DNA from: Chitinophaga filiformis
GTDB taxonomy: Bacteria; Bacteroidota; Bacteroidia; Chitinophagales; Chitinophagaceae
Length of the DNA stretch: 64,000 nucleotides
NCBI RefSeq assembly: GCF_023100805.1
Contig: NZ_CP095855.1
Location: 2,149,001 to 2,213,000 of the forward strand
Direction of reading: 5' to 3'
The notes under the pieces: model-generated
Seen by the model: the letters and a program-made list of their open reading frames with translations, nothing else
What the model was told of the DNA's origin: nothing
Database searches by the model: none
Translations under genes and position numbers: made by a program
Shown: one piece after another, positions 44,137 to 53,263 of the stretch
How the letters are laid out: each line of letters begins with the position of its first letter
Numbering within the stretch: the first letter of the stretch is position 1

Positions 44137-45189
44137 TTATTTATCTTTTACGCACCTGAAGCCAAGATTTTCCAGTCCTGATTCCGGTGACGTTTTCATT
44201 CTCGCCGTAACCCTGTAGCCCGAGCAATATTCATCTGTACACATAAAGGAACCTCCCCTGATGGTATGTTTAGGTGTGGAGGGATCTTCCGGGTCGTAAC
44301 CACTGGCTGGACCTTTAGGATTGTGACTATTGCCCGCCTGCTGATAATAACGGCTGTCGTACCAGTCGGCACACCATTCCCATACATTGCCCGACATGTC
44401 GTATAATCCATAGCCGTTAGGTGCAAAGCTTTTTACAGGAGCAAGTCCGGTAAAACCGTCTGTCTTCGTGTTCTGATAGGGAAAATGCCCGTTCCAGGTA
44501 TTGGCTTTAGTCTTTCCTACGGTGAGCGCTTCTGCCCCCCATGGATAAGGTTGGTCTTTCAGTCCGCCGCGGGCTGCATATTCCCATTCCGCTTCTGTCG
44601 GCAGGCGTTTGCCCGCCCACTTTGCAAAAGCCTGTGCATCATCCCAGGAAATATGTACTACCGGCAGATTTGCTTTGCCATCGAGGTTGGTGTCTGGTCC
44701 GCCGGGATGTTGCCAACTGGCGCCCAATACGAACGACCACCATTGGGATACATCATTCAGTGGTACAGCATGAGATGGGGGAGCAAACACCAGTGATCCC
44801 GGTTGTAACATACTGCTATCCGGTTCAGGAGAGCCCGGCGGGAGTTGCTGCATCAGTTCTTCTTTACTGATAGGTTTCTCGGCTGTAGTAACATATCCTG
44901 TAGCCTTTACAAAAGCGGCAAATTCGGCGTTGGTCACTTCATGTTCATCCATCCAGAAACTATCCACCTTTACGGCATGACGTGGCTGTTCATCTTTGCG
45001 TGCTTCTGCATCGTCGGCGCCCATGGTGAAGGTTCCACCTGGAATGAGCACCATATGGTTCAGCGAGTCATTTATAACGGTATGATCAGCCTTATTGGCG
45101 GCAGCGGCCTGCTGCGGATGATTGCCCTGGCAGGCGTACAGCAGGACGCTTGTACTCAGTGCCCATCCGGTGATGTATTTACTAAACAT
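44137..45189 (-). CDS. Formylglycine-generating enzyme-like (SUMF1) lipoprotein
   Basis: 350 residues with a lipobox ending at Cys20 (SVLLYAC), so it is anchored in the envelope. The FGE-sulfatase domain fills the rest: MVLIPGGTFTMGADD, WMDEHEVTNAEFAAFVKATGY, PVVHISWDDAQAFAKWAGKRLPTEAEWEYAARGG, YDMSGNVWEWCADWY and HTIRGGSFMC. Cys317 and Cys322 in GGSFMCTDEYCSGYR have the C-x4-C spacing of the active-site pair of true FGEs. Real FGE works on unfolded sulfatase; an exported copy is odd because sulfatases are generally modified before export. Related family members include non-enzymatic and gliding-associated lipoproteins, so the role is open. Confidence 0.85.
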   Translation of the reverse strand: MFSKYITGWALSTSVLLYACQGNHPQQAAAANKADHTVINDSLNHMVLIPGGTFTMGADDAEARKDEQPRHAVKVDSFWMDEHEVTNAEFAAFVKATGYVTTAEKPISKEELMQQLPPGSPEPDSSMLQPGSLVFAPPSHAVPLNDVSQWWSFVLGASWQHPGGPDTNLDGKANLPVVHISWDDAQAFAKWAGKRLPTEAEWEYAARGGLKDQPYPWGAEALTVGKTKANTWNGHFPYQNTKTDGFTGLAPVKSFAPNGYGLYDMSGNVWEWCADWYDSRYYQQAGNSHNPKGPASGYDPEDPSTPKHTIRGGSFMCTDEYCSGYRVTARMKTSPESGLENLGFRCVKDK

Positions 45190-45291
45190 TTACCTAAGAT
45201 CGCTATTTTGTATGTTAAATTTCAGGCTCCTTAACAATTAAATAATCAGTTATACAAACAAACTGTTGTAAACTGCATCCTTGTTTTATCT

Positions 45292-46668
45292 ATGGAACAA
45301 TTTACCGCGCCTTTCAGCCGTCAGGATTTTGGAGAGCACTTCCTATGGGGAGTGGCCATTTCGGCTTTTCAGAATGAAGGGGCCTGTGATGCTGATGGTA
45401 AGGGCAGGTCTATCTGGGATGAGTTCTCTTCAAGGAAAGGAAAGATTAAGGATGGCAGTAATGCCCTGACAGCAAATGATTTCTATAACCGTTACCGGGA
45501 AGATATCCGTTTGGTGAAGCAACTCGGCTTTGATGTATTCCGCTTTTCCATTGCCTGGCCACGTATACTGCCACAGGGCACAGGCGCAGTTAATCCGGCA
45601 GGGATCGCCTTTTATCATCGTGTAATAGACGCCTGCCTGGAAGAAGGGTTGACTCCTTATATCACGCTTTATCACTGGGACCTGCCACATGCCCTTGAAC
45701 TGAAAGGGGGCTGGTGCCACCGTGGGGTGATCTTTGCATTTGAGGAGTATGTGCGTATATGCATGAAGGAATATGGCGACAAAGTGAAGAACTGGGTGGT
45801 GATGAATGAGCCGTTTGGTTTTACCTCCCTGGGATATATGCTGGGGGTACATGCACCGGGGAAATTCGGGGTGTCCTATTTCCTGCCTGCCGTGCATCAT
45901 GTATTGCTGGCACAGGCGGCCGGGGCAAAGGTGATCAGGGAAACGGTAAAAGGAGCCAATATAGGGACTACCCTGTCCTGTTCTTACATTTACCCGTATT
46001 CACAACAGGAGGCCGATATACAGGCTGCCAGAAAGGCTGACGCACTGTTTAACCGGCTGTTCCTCGAGCCGGTGCTCGGAATGGGTTACCCGGTGGATGA
46101 TTTTCCCCTGCTACGCCGTATTGAAAGGCGCTATGCCCTCTGGCGGGACTGGGATCAGTTATCGTTCGATTTTGATTTTATAGGTGTGCAGAACTATTTC
46201 CCCCTGGTGGTGCGTAGAAATGCATTCATGCCGGTGGTAGGTATTTCAGAGGTCAAGCCCAAGGCCCGCAGGGTACCGACAACGGCTTTGGGTTGGGAGA
46301 TCAGCGGCGAGGGTTTATATGCTATCCTGAAGCAGTATGCAGCTTATGAAGGCATTAAGAAACTAATCGTGACAGAAAGCGGTGCTGCCTTTGCCGATGT
46401 GATGAGCGAGGGTAAAGTGGACGACAGGGACCGTGTCAGCTATTTTGAAGAATACCTGTCAGGCGTATTGAAAGCAAAACGGGAAGGCGTACCGGTAGAG
46501 GGCTATTTTGCATGGACCCTTACCGATAATTTCGAGTGGGCAGAGGGATACAGGGCCCGTTTCGGCCTGGTACATGTGGACCTTGAAACACAACGCAGAA
46601 CAATAAAAAGATCAGGATACTGGTTCCGGGAGCTCCTGCATAAGGATCCGGCATCAGCAAAGCGATAA
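45292..46668 (+). CDS. GH1 beta-glucosidase, cytoplasmic
   Basis: 458 residues without a signal peptide. Complete GH1 barrel: FLWGVAISAFQNEGA near the start, FRFSIAWPRILPQG, LYHWDLPHALELKGGW, acid/base Glu173 in WVVMNEPFGF, and nucleophile Glu362 in IVTESGAAF (the usual TENG here reads TESG). ALGWEISGEGLYAIL and YFAWTLTDNFEWAEGYRARFGL complete the site. It hydrolyses beta-glucosides or related disaccharides inside the cell. Transcribed away from the FGE-like gene and ended by the terminator at 46751. Confidence 0.93.
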   Translation: MEQFTAPFSRQDFGEHFLWGVAISAFQNEGACDADGKGRSIWDEFSSRKGKIKDGSNALTANDFYNRYREDIRLVKQLGFDVFRFSIAWPRILPQGTGAVNPAGIAFYHRVIDACLEEGLTPYITLYHWDLPHALELKGGWCHRGVIFAFEEYVRICMKEYGDKVKNWVVMNEPFGFTSLGYMLGVHAPGKFGVSYFLPAVHHVLLAQAAGAKVIRETVKGANIGTTLSCSYIYPYSQQEADIQAARKADALFNRLFLEPVLGMGYPVDDFPLLRRIERRYALWRDWDQLSFDFDFIGVQNYFPLVVRRNAFMPVVGISEVKPKARRVPTTALGWEISGEGLYAILKQYAAYEGIKKLIVTESGAAFADVMSEGKVDDRDRVSYFEEYLSGVLKAKREGVPVEGYFAWTLTDNFEWAEGYRARFGLVHVDLETQRRTIKRSGYWFRELLHKDPASAKR

Positions 46669-46750
46669 TAAAAAGGATGTACGCATAGCAGAGGTGCATC
46701 CTGAGAATTGTTTGTAAGACTGCCGGTTTCCCGCAGGTACATAAAAATAA

Positions 46751-46777
46751 AAAGAGCCTGCATTCCACAGGCTCTTT
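46751..46777. terminator. Bidirectional terminator between GH1 and outer membrane genes
   Basis: AAAGAGCCTG (46751-46760) and CAGGCTCTTT (46768-46777) pair perfectly around CATTCCA, with A/T-rich flanks on both sides, so it can serve both convergent genes. Confidence 0.88.
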
Positions 46778-46804
46778 AATAATTTCACTATCTGCCAGCT
46801 CAGA

Positions 46805-48037
46805 TCAATCGTAAGTTCTGCGCAGGAACCAGATATCTCTCAATGAGAAGTGGAACACACCGTTCACGTAAGTCTCTCTGATAAGTCCGCCGCTGGTAGT
46901 ACCGCGCCGACCTACTTCAACACCGATGTAATACCGGAGCATATTGGATTTGGCCGGGATGGAGATACCTGCAGTACCGGCTACGTCCTTGATCTGGTTA
47001 TTATTGACGATCAGGTATGATTTGTAATAGGAGAAGCCGGCCTGGACCACAAGGCCTTCCGCCTGTTGATTTCCATATTTACGTTTGAAAGAATATTCGA
47101 GACCGGTAGAGTAGCGTTCGGAATTGGTCAGCCTGTATTTAGCGCTTACGATGCGGCTGTCGCTCCACATCTGTTTGCGCATATCGGCCACCCATGTCAG
47201 GCTACCGTTGGTTAATGAAATGCCACCACCAAACTGCTCAGGCAATGTATATCTTTCCTTGGCCAGATCGTCTTCGAAGAGCGTTGTTTCCGTCGCGTTC
47301 TGTACGATCAGCTTTTTCTCGTAGCTTAATTTTGTTTTGAAACGGTAGGTAGCACCGAGGCCCAGCATCCAGTTCTTGCCCAGCATACCGGAATAGAGGA
47401 TACCGGTATTGAAGTTGGTGTTAAATGCATAGCGCTGGATCTTGGTAGATACGGTATCTCCGCCAATATTCTCTGTTACGTTGTTAGGACCGAACAGGAA
47501 GTTGGTGGATACACCGACAGAGAAATTCTTCGTTAATCTAAACCCATTGGAGATATACGCTTTATAGACGCCACCAGTACCTTCGGTAGTGGTGGTCTGG
47601 GGAGACGTATCGATAAATGTGGTTGAGACCAGTTTATAGTCAACGTTGCTGAACTGGCCGAAACCGGCGCTCATGCCCCACCTGTTATTCACTTTGAAAC
47701 CCATTGCCAGTCGTTTGATGTTAACATCGCCCGCCTGTCTGTTCAGGGAACTGGCATCTTTATAGTTGACGGATTGTGCGCGCAGTGATACGTCGAACAT
47801 AAAATTCTGACGTGGTATTGCCGAATAGGATGCAGGGTTCAGTTCATTGAGATAAAAATCTGAACGACGTCCGATACCGGTGCTACCTAGTCCAAAGTTG
47901 CGGGTATAATCATGTTCCTCCTGGTCGCCGATGGCGTAGGCAGAATAAAGTGAATTGATACCGTGTTGTGCCATAGCTTTTGCGCCCATTAAAAGCATCA
48001 GGCCGCATAAGCCGGTCGTATATTGTAATCGCTTCAT
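46805..48037 (-). CDS. Outer membrane beta-barrel protein
   Basis: 410 residues from the ATG at 48037, which gives the signal MKRLQYTTGLCGLMLLMGAKAMAQ; an alternative ATG at 48058 overlaps the stop of the upstream gene (TAATG) and adds seven residues. The mature protein is a run of alternating strands (LRLTKNFSVGVSTNFLFGP, NWMLGLGATYRFKTKLSYEKKL, AEGLVVQAGFSYYKSYLIV, MLRYYIGVEVGRRG) and the N-terminal Asn-Pro-Ala region (YLNELNPASYSAIPRQNF) of OmpP1/FadL-like barrels in Bacteroidota. Function is likely outer membrane transport. It is in one operon with the DUF4270 lipoprotein. Confidence 0.82.
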   Translation of the reverse strand: MKRLQYTTGLCGLMLLMGAKAMAQHGINSLYSAYAIGDQEEHDYTRNFGLGSTGIGRRSDFYLNELNPASYSAIPRQNFMFDVSLRAQSVNYKDASSLNRQAGDVNIKRLAMGFKVNNRWGMSAGFGQFSNVDYKLVSTTFIDTSPQTTTTEGTGGVYKAYISNGFRLTKNFSVGVSTNFLFGPNNVTENIGGDTVSTKIQRYAFNTNFNTGILYSGMLGKNWMLGLGATYRFKTKLSYEKKLIVQNATETTLFEDDLAKERYTLPEQFGGGISLTNGSLTWVADMRKQMWSDSRIVSAKYRLTNSERYSTGLEYSFKRKYGNQQAEGLVVQAGFSYYKSYLIVNNNQIKDVAGTAGISIPAKSNMLRYYIGVEVGRRGTTSGGLIRETYVNGVFHFSLRDIWFLRRTYD

Positions 48038-48057
48038 GTAGTCAATTCTTGATTGCA

Positions 48058-49392
48058 TTATTTATACCGCAGGTAATAAATCTGAACTGTTATCCTGTTT
48101 TTCGTGTTCCTGTTGTCGCCCAGAATAGCACGGTCAAAGCTGGTCAGACCGAATGATCTTGGGGGCAGCAACGCCAGCCCTCTTCTTGAATTATCAGTAC
48201 TATGTAATTGTGCAATGCAATAATTGGTGATATCGTAAGTATAGGCGGTTGTCTCATTATAAATAGGATCGATGACCAGGCTGCCATATTGTACGCCGCC
48301 GGTAGTAGGGGAAACGAGCGTGTCTTCTATGACATTGCCGTCTTTTATAACGCCCAGCACCAGGTTCTTTGGAAGAACGTATGGATATTTATAGGTTGCT
48401 TTTTCTGGTCTTACGGTCAGTGTTGCCCGCATGATCTTGGAAAACTTGCTCAGCTGGTTAAACGTATGAAGATAAGGGAAGTCAATACGGCCAACGATGT
48501 TGGTCAGTGGCTGTACAAATATCCTGTTGTCTGCAGCAGAGGAAGGCAGTAATTTCTTGGTCGGGCTTAATGTTGCCAGCGGAGACCCTGAGGGGCGCTG
48601 CACATCAACATGATTGAACTGTAAAGCTGAATTATAAACAGGGAAATCAATGTATGCCTGTACGATCTCACCTGGAGTAGTATGGTAGAAGAGGCGCAGG
48701 TTCAGTGAGTCATCCGCTCTGAAAGCGGTGATGACCTGGCTGTTGGCGCCTGGTTTCAGTGCAAGGCCCCTGAAGTACCTGGAGAAATTGAGCTGATTGG
48801 TAATGGTTTGTGAGTTTTTATCACAGAGCGTGAAGAATTCTTTTCCCAGTACGTCGTCCAGTCTTATTTTAAATATGGAGTCGCGGTGCGGGCGTATCTT
48901 CATTTGCCGGCTACCCAGCGGGGTAGGGTCTGTCGCGAATGAGTTACGGCTATATAAGAAAGTGCTGTTTCCGGCTCTTTTGATCTCTTCCTGCACGCGG
49001 TATACTTCCAGGTGCTGGGTCAGGGTCGTATCGCCGTAATATTCTGTTTTAGGATGTACCACTAATATAAGAGAGTCATAAATGGCCCTGTCAGGAATAG
49101 CAGTACCGCTAAAGGCTTTCAGCTGCCAGTATGAAGTGGCGGAAATTTTTCCGAAGAAAGGATCATCGGCGGTACCACAAAGGGCTACGCCGAGATTTGA
49201 AGTAGGAACAGAATCCAGGTACGCCGTGCTCATGTTCATGGTAATGGTATCTGTTACCAGAAATTCCGTACCACTCTCATCTGTGATATTATCGTATAAA
49301 AAACCTTCCTTATCACAGGCGGCGGCGCCAGTGATCAATAATGCACAAACCAGGTATTTAAAGGCCACTTTGGCGCGGATACTTTTATTCAT
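48058..49392 (-). CDS. DUF4270-family lipoprotein
   Basis: 444 residues from the ATG at 49392, which gives the lipoprotein signal MNKSIRAKVAFKYLVCALLI and lipobox GAAAC. Family features are the opening DNITDESGTEFLVTDTITM, the segment LGVALCGTADDPFFGKISATSYWQL and the C-terminal ITVQIYYLRYK. DUF4270 proteins are conserved surface lipoproteins of Bacteroidota with unknown function, often next to an outer membrane barrel as here; the next gene overlaps its stop. The Ser/Thr/Val-rich sequence predicts a beta-sandwich body. Confidence 0.85.
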   Translation of the reverse strand: MNKSIRAKVAFKYLVCALLITGAAACDKEGFLYDNITDESGTEFLVTDTITMNMSTAYLDSVPTSNLGVALCGTADDPFFGKISATSYWQLKAFSGTAIPDRAIYDSLILVVHPKTEYYGDTTLTQHLEVYRVQEEIKRAGNSTFLYSRNSFATDPTPLGSRQMKIRPHRDSIFKIRLDDVLGKEFFTLCDKNSQTITNQLNFSRYFRGLALKPGANSQVITAFRADDSLNLRLFYHTTPGEIVQAYIDFPVYNSALQFNHVDVQRPSGSPLATLSPTKKLLPSSAADNRIFVQPLTNIVGRIDFPYLHTFNQLSKFSKIMRATLTVRPEKATYKYPYVLPKNLVLGVIKDGNVIEDTLVSPTTGGVQYGSLVIDPIYNETTAYTYDITNYCIAQLHSTDNSRRGLALLPPRSFGLTSFDRAILGDNRNTKNRITVQIYYLRYK

Positions 49393-49586
49393 GGAGCGCA
49401 ATTTTAGACAGGAACCCAACTTCCCGCTGATTTAATATGCGAACAGGCCCTTTTTATCGACGAATACCCTTCGGCACTCTTTGTGCTACTGCTGGGGTAG
49501 CAAGGCGCAATACATGGCAAAAAACCAATTGGAAGATAAAAACCCCTGATTTGTCTGTCAAAAAACCCCAAACGTCTATTTCGTGA

Positions 49587-49615
49587 TTGAGCTTAAATAA
49601 GTGCGGATAATTTTG
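49587..49615 (+). promoter_or_regulatory. Promoter of the Kelch/DUF4907 genes
   Basis: TTG at 49587-49589, 18 bp, then TAATTTTG at 49608-49615, a perfect TAnnTTTG -7 element, 28 bp before the ATG at 49644. Confidence 0.68.
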
Positions 49616-49643
49616 GCAGCTATTAAAAAAGTAAAAATAACTT

Positions 49644-50663
49644 ATGCGCTATTTAAAAGTATGTTTTCTGGGATTGGCAGTACTTACATTGGCCTCCTGT
49701 TCATCAAGCAATGACACGACCAAGCTGGGTAACTGGGTAAGAAGGGCAGATTACCAGGGAGACGCCAGAAGGGAAGCAGTGAGCTTTGTGATCGGAGATA
49801 CAGCGTATGTAGGAACTGGTACCAGCGGTGTTGATGGTGGTACCTGGTTAAGTTCTTTTTATAAATATGACCCGGTAAAGGACAACTGGACCCTGGTAGC
49901 ATCCCTGGCGGATAAGAATGATCCTACAAGGGATCTGTCACGTACAGGCGCAACAGCATTCACCGCTGCCGGCAAAGGATATGTAACAACCGGTAGTAAT
50001 TCTGACCTGAAAACACTGAAAGATACCTGGGCCTACGATCCTGCTACCAACAGCTGGGAGAACAAGGCTGATTTCCCGGGCGCCAGCCGTTATTACGCGG
50101 TAGGTTTTGCTATAAAGAACATTGGTTATGTAGGTACCGGCTATGATGGCGGTAACAACATGAGCGATTTCTATAAATATGATCCGGCTTCCAACTCCTG
50201 GTCAACAGCCAACTCTCTGAAAGACAAGAGAAGACAGGCAGTTGCATTCGTAATCGGCGACAGTGCATACGTTGTAACAGGTTCCGGTGCAGGTACAAGC
50301 CCAACCCGTATGTATGTATACGATGCAGGTAAAGACCAGTGGAATGAAAAAGCTAAGATCGAAAATGCAACAGACCAGTCTTTCGATGATGACTATACCT
50401 CTATCGCCCGTTACGGTGGTGTGGCATTTGTGATCAACAATAAAGGTTATGTTACCACCGGTTCAAGCGCTACTACCTGGGAGTATGATCCGATCAATGA
50501 CCGTTGGACAGAAAAGACCGCTTTCGACGGAGCAAGCCGTACCTCAGCTGTAGGGTTTACCGTTAAGGGCAGAGGTTTCCTCGGTACCGGTTACTCTTCC
50601 GCCACTTACCTGGATGATCTGTTTGAATTCTTACCAGATCAGGAAAATGACACTAATGACTAA
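49644..50663 (+). CDS. Kelch-repeat lipoprotein
   Basis: 339 residues, lipobox LTLASC at Cys19. The body has six Kelch-type units, each with a GDTAYVGTG / KGYVTTG / IGYVGTGY-like strand followed by a YDP..N.W pattern (YKYDPVKDNWTLV, WAYDPATNSWENKADFPGASR, YKYDPASNSWST, YVYDAGKDQWNEKAKI, WEYDPINDRWTEKTAF), forming a beta-propeller. Propeller lipoproteins of this kind sit at the cell surface and bind ligands or proteins. The next gene (DUF4907) overlaps its end, so the two are translated together. Confidence 0.88.
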   Translation: MRYLKVCFLGLAVLTLASCSSSNDTTKLGNWVRRADYQGDARREAVSFVIGDTAYVGTGTSGVDGGTWLSSFYKYDPVKDNWTLVASLADKNDPTRDLSRTGATAFTAAGKGYVTTGSNSDLKTLKDTWAYDPATNSWENKADFPGASRYYAVGFAIKNIGYVGTGYDGGNNMSDFYKYDPASNSWSTANSLKDKRRQAVAFVIGDSAYVVTGSGAGTSPTRMYVYDAGKDQWNEKAKIENATDQSFDDDYTSIARYGGVAFVINNKGYVTTGSSATTWEYDPINDRWTEKTAFDGASRTSAVGFTVKGRGFLGTGYSSATYLDDLFEFLPDQENDTND

Positions 50664-51045
50664 TAACAAGTCTGTTCTTCGGATATGTATGCCGGCCCTG
50701 GCAACAACGCTGTTCTTTGCAGCCTGTCAGCAACCGCCCAAACAAACTGAAGAAAGAACTGAACATACAAAAGAAGCGCCAGCTACCGCAATGCAAGACA
50801 GCATTGCGGTAGTTACATTTCAACCCGAAGGGGGAGGATGGGGCTTCAAGATCAACAGAGGCACCCATACTTACATTGAACAACCTTTCATCCCGGTGAT
50901 CATGGGCAGAACGCCTTTCAAAACGGAGGCAGACGCCCTGAAAGTGGGAGAATTACTTGCGGCTAAGCTCAGGAAAAACCCGGCCGGACTGCCGGACTTA
51001 ACCAGGCAAGAGCTGCTTGATATGAAAATAGCCGGTGTAGAGTAG
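50656..51045 (+). CDS. DUF4907-family lipoprotein
   Basis: 129 residues from ATG 50656, which overlaps the last eight bases of the Kelch gene; ATG 50647 adds three residues and lies too near AGGAAA for a ribosome site. Lipobox LFFAAC. After a Glu/Thr-rich stretch, the domain runs VVTFQPEGGGWGFKINRGTHTYIEQPFIPVIMGRTPFKTEADALKVGELLAAKL, which is the DUF4907 pattern. Function unknown. In Bacteroidota such genes commonly lie beside Kelch lipoproteins; here a LytS/LytTR pair follows 170 bp later. Confidence 0.82.
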   Translation: MTNNKSVLRICMPALATTLFFAACQQPPKQTEERTEHTKEAPATAMQDSIAVVTFQPEGGGWGFKINRGTHTYIEQPFIPVIMGRTPFKTEADALKVGELLAAKLRKNPAGLPDLTRQELLDMKIAGVE

Positions 51046-51214
51046 CACTAAAAGCTCTCCGGTAGATATATTGCAACTTATATTAATATTGGCCATAGTA
51101 CTGTATTTGGCCATGGAGATCCTTTATTCCCCATAAATTTTAACATTCCTTTTACTACGCTTAACAAATTTTAACAGCCTCTTTACGGGAATTGAGTGTA
51201 AGTTTATCGCGCTT

Positions 51215-52486
51215 TTGGGCTACATGATAAATTTAAAACAACTCTATAGGAACCGGCTATTCAGCGTAGGACTGCATATTGTAGTTTGGACCTGTTTCCT
51301 GTTCTTTCCTTTTTTTATCTACCGGATCAAAATCCAGCATCCCTGGTTCTTTGCCCGGGAAATAGTTGATAACCTCTTCCTCATAGGTTTGTTTTATCTC
51401 AATTTTTATGTGCTGATCCCCCGTTTTTTCACATTAAAGAAAATAGTCTATTATCTGTCTTTTGTGGTGTTAACACTGGTGTTCATCATTATGCAACAGG
51501 CAGTTACGGAGTATGTTTTCTGGAAAACGTTCGCTTCACAGGAAACCGTCATGACGCCAAACAGGGACAGGGAAGCGGGATTTGCCCCGCCACCTCCTGC
51601 ATTTGTGCGATACCATTTGCTGGAGGGACGCCTGCGGTCAAAAGAAACATACGGGGAACGGAGTGCTCCGCTTTATGCCGGTGCTACACTGAATGACTCA
51701 CAGGGGATCAGGAAAATGGAATTTATCAACGCCCGGCGGGAACTGTCTTTCCTCGACTATATCCTTTTCCCGGAAATATTGCGGAAATCGGTTTTTGCAG
51801 CACTGCTCATGCTTTTTATGAGTGGTTTTATCAAGATCGCGCAGGAATGGTTTAAGAGTGAACAGCAAAGGGAAGCCCTGAAAGTGGAGAATCTGAACGC
51901 AGAATTAAAATTTTTAAAGTCTCAGATTAATCCTCACTTCCTTTTCAACTGTCTAAACACCATCTACTCTCTGGCCCATAAACATTCCGCACAGACAGAA
52001 CACGCTATTGTCAAGCTGTCTACCATCATGCGGTACATGATCTATGACTCCAATGAGGACAAGGTGCAGTTACAACAGGAGCTGCAATACCTGGAGGACT
52101 ATATTGATATTCAACGCCTGAGAATGCCGGACGATATTGTGGTGGACTATGCTGTGCAGGGAAATCCGGCAGGATTGAAAATAGAGCCCATGTTGCTGGT
52201 GCCGTTTGTTGAAAATGCTTTTAAACATGGGATCAGTTACGCCGAGCCATCATTCATTGCCATTGCACTGGCAATAGAAAGGAACCAGGTGAGGCTGGTA
52301 GTCGAAAACAGCCGCTTCAGAAAGCGGGTGGCCGAAAAAGGGGGAATAGGCCTGCAGAATGTGCGTAAACGGTTGGAATTGTTGTATACCGACGACCATG
52401 ATCTCGAGATCACAGAATCTGAAAACCAATTTATTGTTGATTTAAAAATCGTGTTGAAAAATGATCAGGTGCATAGCGGTGGATGA
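51215..52486 (+). CDS. LytS/YehU-type sensor histidine kinase
   Basis: 423 residues (or 420 from ATG 51224). Four membrane segments are predicted within about residues 15-105, and again near 190-210. The dimerisation-phospho-acceptor region is of His_kinase type (PF06580): LKFLKSQINPHFLFNCLNTIYSLAHKH with phospho-acceptor His241, followed by a HATPase segment MLLVPFVENAFKHGI and GIGLQNVRKRLELLY. It has no N-terminal sensor domain beyond the membrane part. It overlaps the response regulator by 26 bp, the standard pairing for this family. Confidence 0.93.
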   Translation: MGYMINLKQLYRNRLFSVGLHIVVWTCFLFFPFFIYRIKIQHPWFFAREIVDNLFLIGLFYLNFYVLIPRFFTLKKIVYYLSFVVLTLVFIIMQQAVTEYVFWKTFASQETVMTPNRDREAGFAPPPPAFVRYHLLEGRLRSKETYGERSAPLYAGATLNDSQGIRKMEFINARRELSFLDYILFPEILRKSVFAALLMLFMSGFIKIAQEWFKSEQQREALKVENLNAELKFLKSQINPHFLFNCLNTIYSLAHKHSAQTEHAIVKLSTIMRYMIYDSNEDKVQLQQELQYLEDYIDIQRLRMPDDIVVDYAVQGNPAGLKIEPMLLVPFVENAFKHGISYAEPSFIAIALAIERNQVRLVVENSRFRKRVAEKGGIGLQNVRKRLELLYTDDHDLEITESENQFIVDLKIVLKNDQVHSGG

Positions 52487-53171
52487 TGAACCACTGGCAT
52501 TGGAAATAATCACAGACTTCGCCAGGAAGGTTCCTTTCCTGCAGCTGGTGGGTACATTTGAGAATGCGACGGAGGCTTTACGTTTTTTACAGGAAGAGCG
52601 GGTAGACCTGCTGTTCCTGGATATTAAGATGCCGGATATCACCGGTATTCAGTTGATGAAATCCCTGAAGTATCCGCCTATGGTGATCTTTACCACCGCA
52701 TATGGAGAATATGCGCTGGAAGGATTTGATCTTGAAGTGGTGGATTACCTGTTGAAACCAGTGCCTTTTGAACGTTTTCTCCGGGCAGCCACCAAGGCGC
52801 TGGAACTGAGAACAATGTCCCAGCAGAAGAACGGGGACAGCAACAACGGGCATGTCAATGATTACATCTTTATCAAGACGGAATACAAGATCATTAAGAT
52901 CAACCTGGAAGATATTTTATTCATCGAAGCACTGAAAGATTATACGAAAATTTATACACCATTTCAGCCAGTACTTACACTGCGCAGCCTTAAATCTTTT
53001 GAAACGCGTTTACCTGCAGATAAATTCATCAGGGTACACCGCTCTTATGTGGTATCGCTGAATAAGATCAATTCTGTAGAGAAAAATACCGTGATGATCG
53101 CCAACCAGTCTATTCCTATCAGTGACGGTTATAGGGAGAAGTTCTATGACGTGATCAACCGGAACAGTTAA
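52461..53171 (+). CDS. LytTR-family response regulator
   Basis: 236 residues. The receiver domain occupies residues 1-120 (CIAVDDEPLALEII, phospho-acceptor Asp54 in LLFLDIKMPDITG, TTAYGEYALEGF, Lys in YLLKPVPFERF). The LytTR DNA-binding domain fills residues about 135-236 (YIFIKTEYKIIKINLEDILFIEALKDYTKIYT, FIRVHRSYVVSLNKINSVE). It is the cognate partner of the overlapping LytS-type kinase and probably binds direct repeats in target promoters. Transcription ends at the hairpin near 53201. Confidence 0.95.
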   Translation: MIRCIAVDDEPLALEIITDFARKVPFLQLVGTFENATEALRFLQEERVDLLFLDIKMPDITGIQLMKSLKYPPMVIFTTAYGEYALEGFDLEVVDYLLKPVPFERFLRAATKALELRTMSQQKNGDSNNGHVNDYIFIKTEYKIIKINLEDILFIEALKDYTKIYTPFQPVLTLRSLKSFETRLPADKFIRVHRSYVVSLNKINSVEKNTVMIANQSIPISDGYREKFYDVINRNS

Positions 53172-53200
53172 TCAGTCTGCAATATCAATAGCATAAAAAA

Positions 53201-53240
53201 GAAACGGTAAAAAGCGATCTGCTGTTTACCGTTTTCTTTT
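53201..53240 (+). terminator. Intrinsic terminator after the LytTR gene
   Basis: GAAACGGTAAA (53201-53211) pairs with TTTACCGTTTTC (53225-53236) with one extra T and is followed by TTTT. The symmetric A/T flanks allow use from either strand, including the end of the cysteine desulfurase gene. Confidence 0.82.
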
Positions 53241-53263
53241 TATAACTATTGAAGTAGGGTCGT

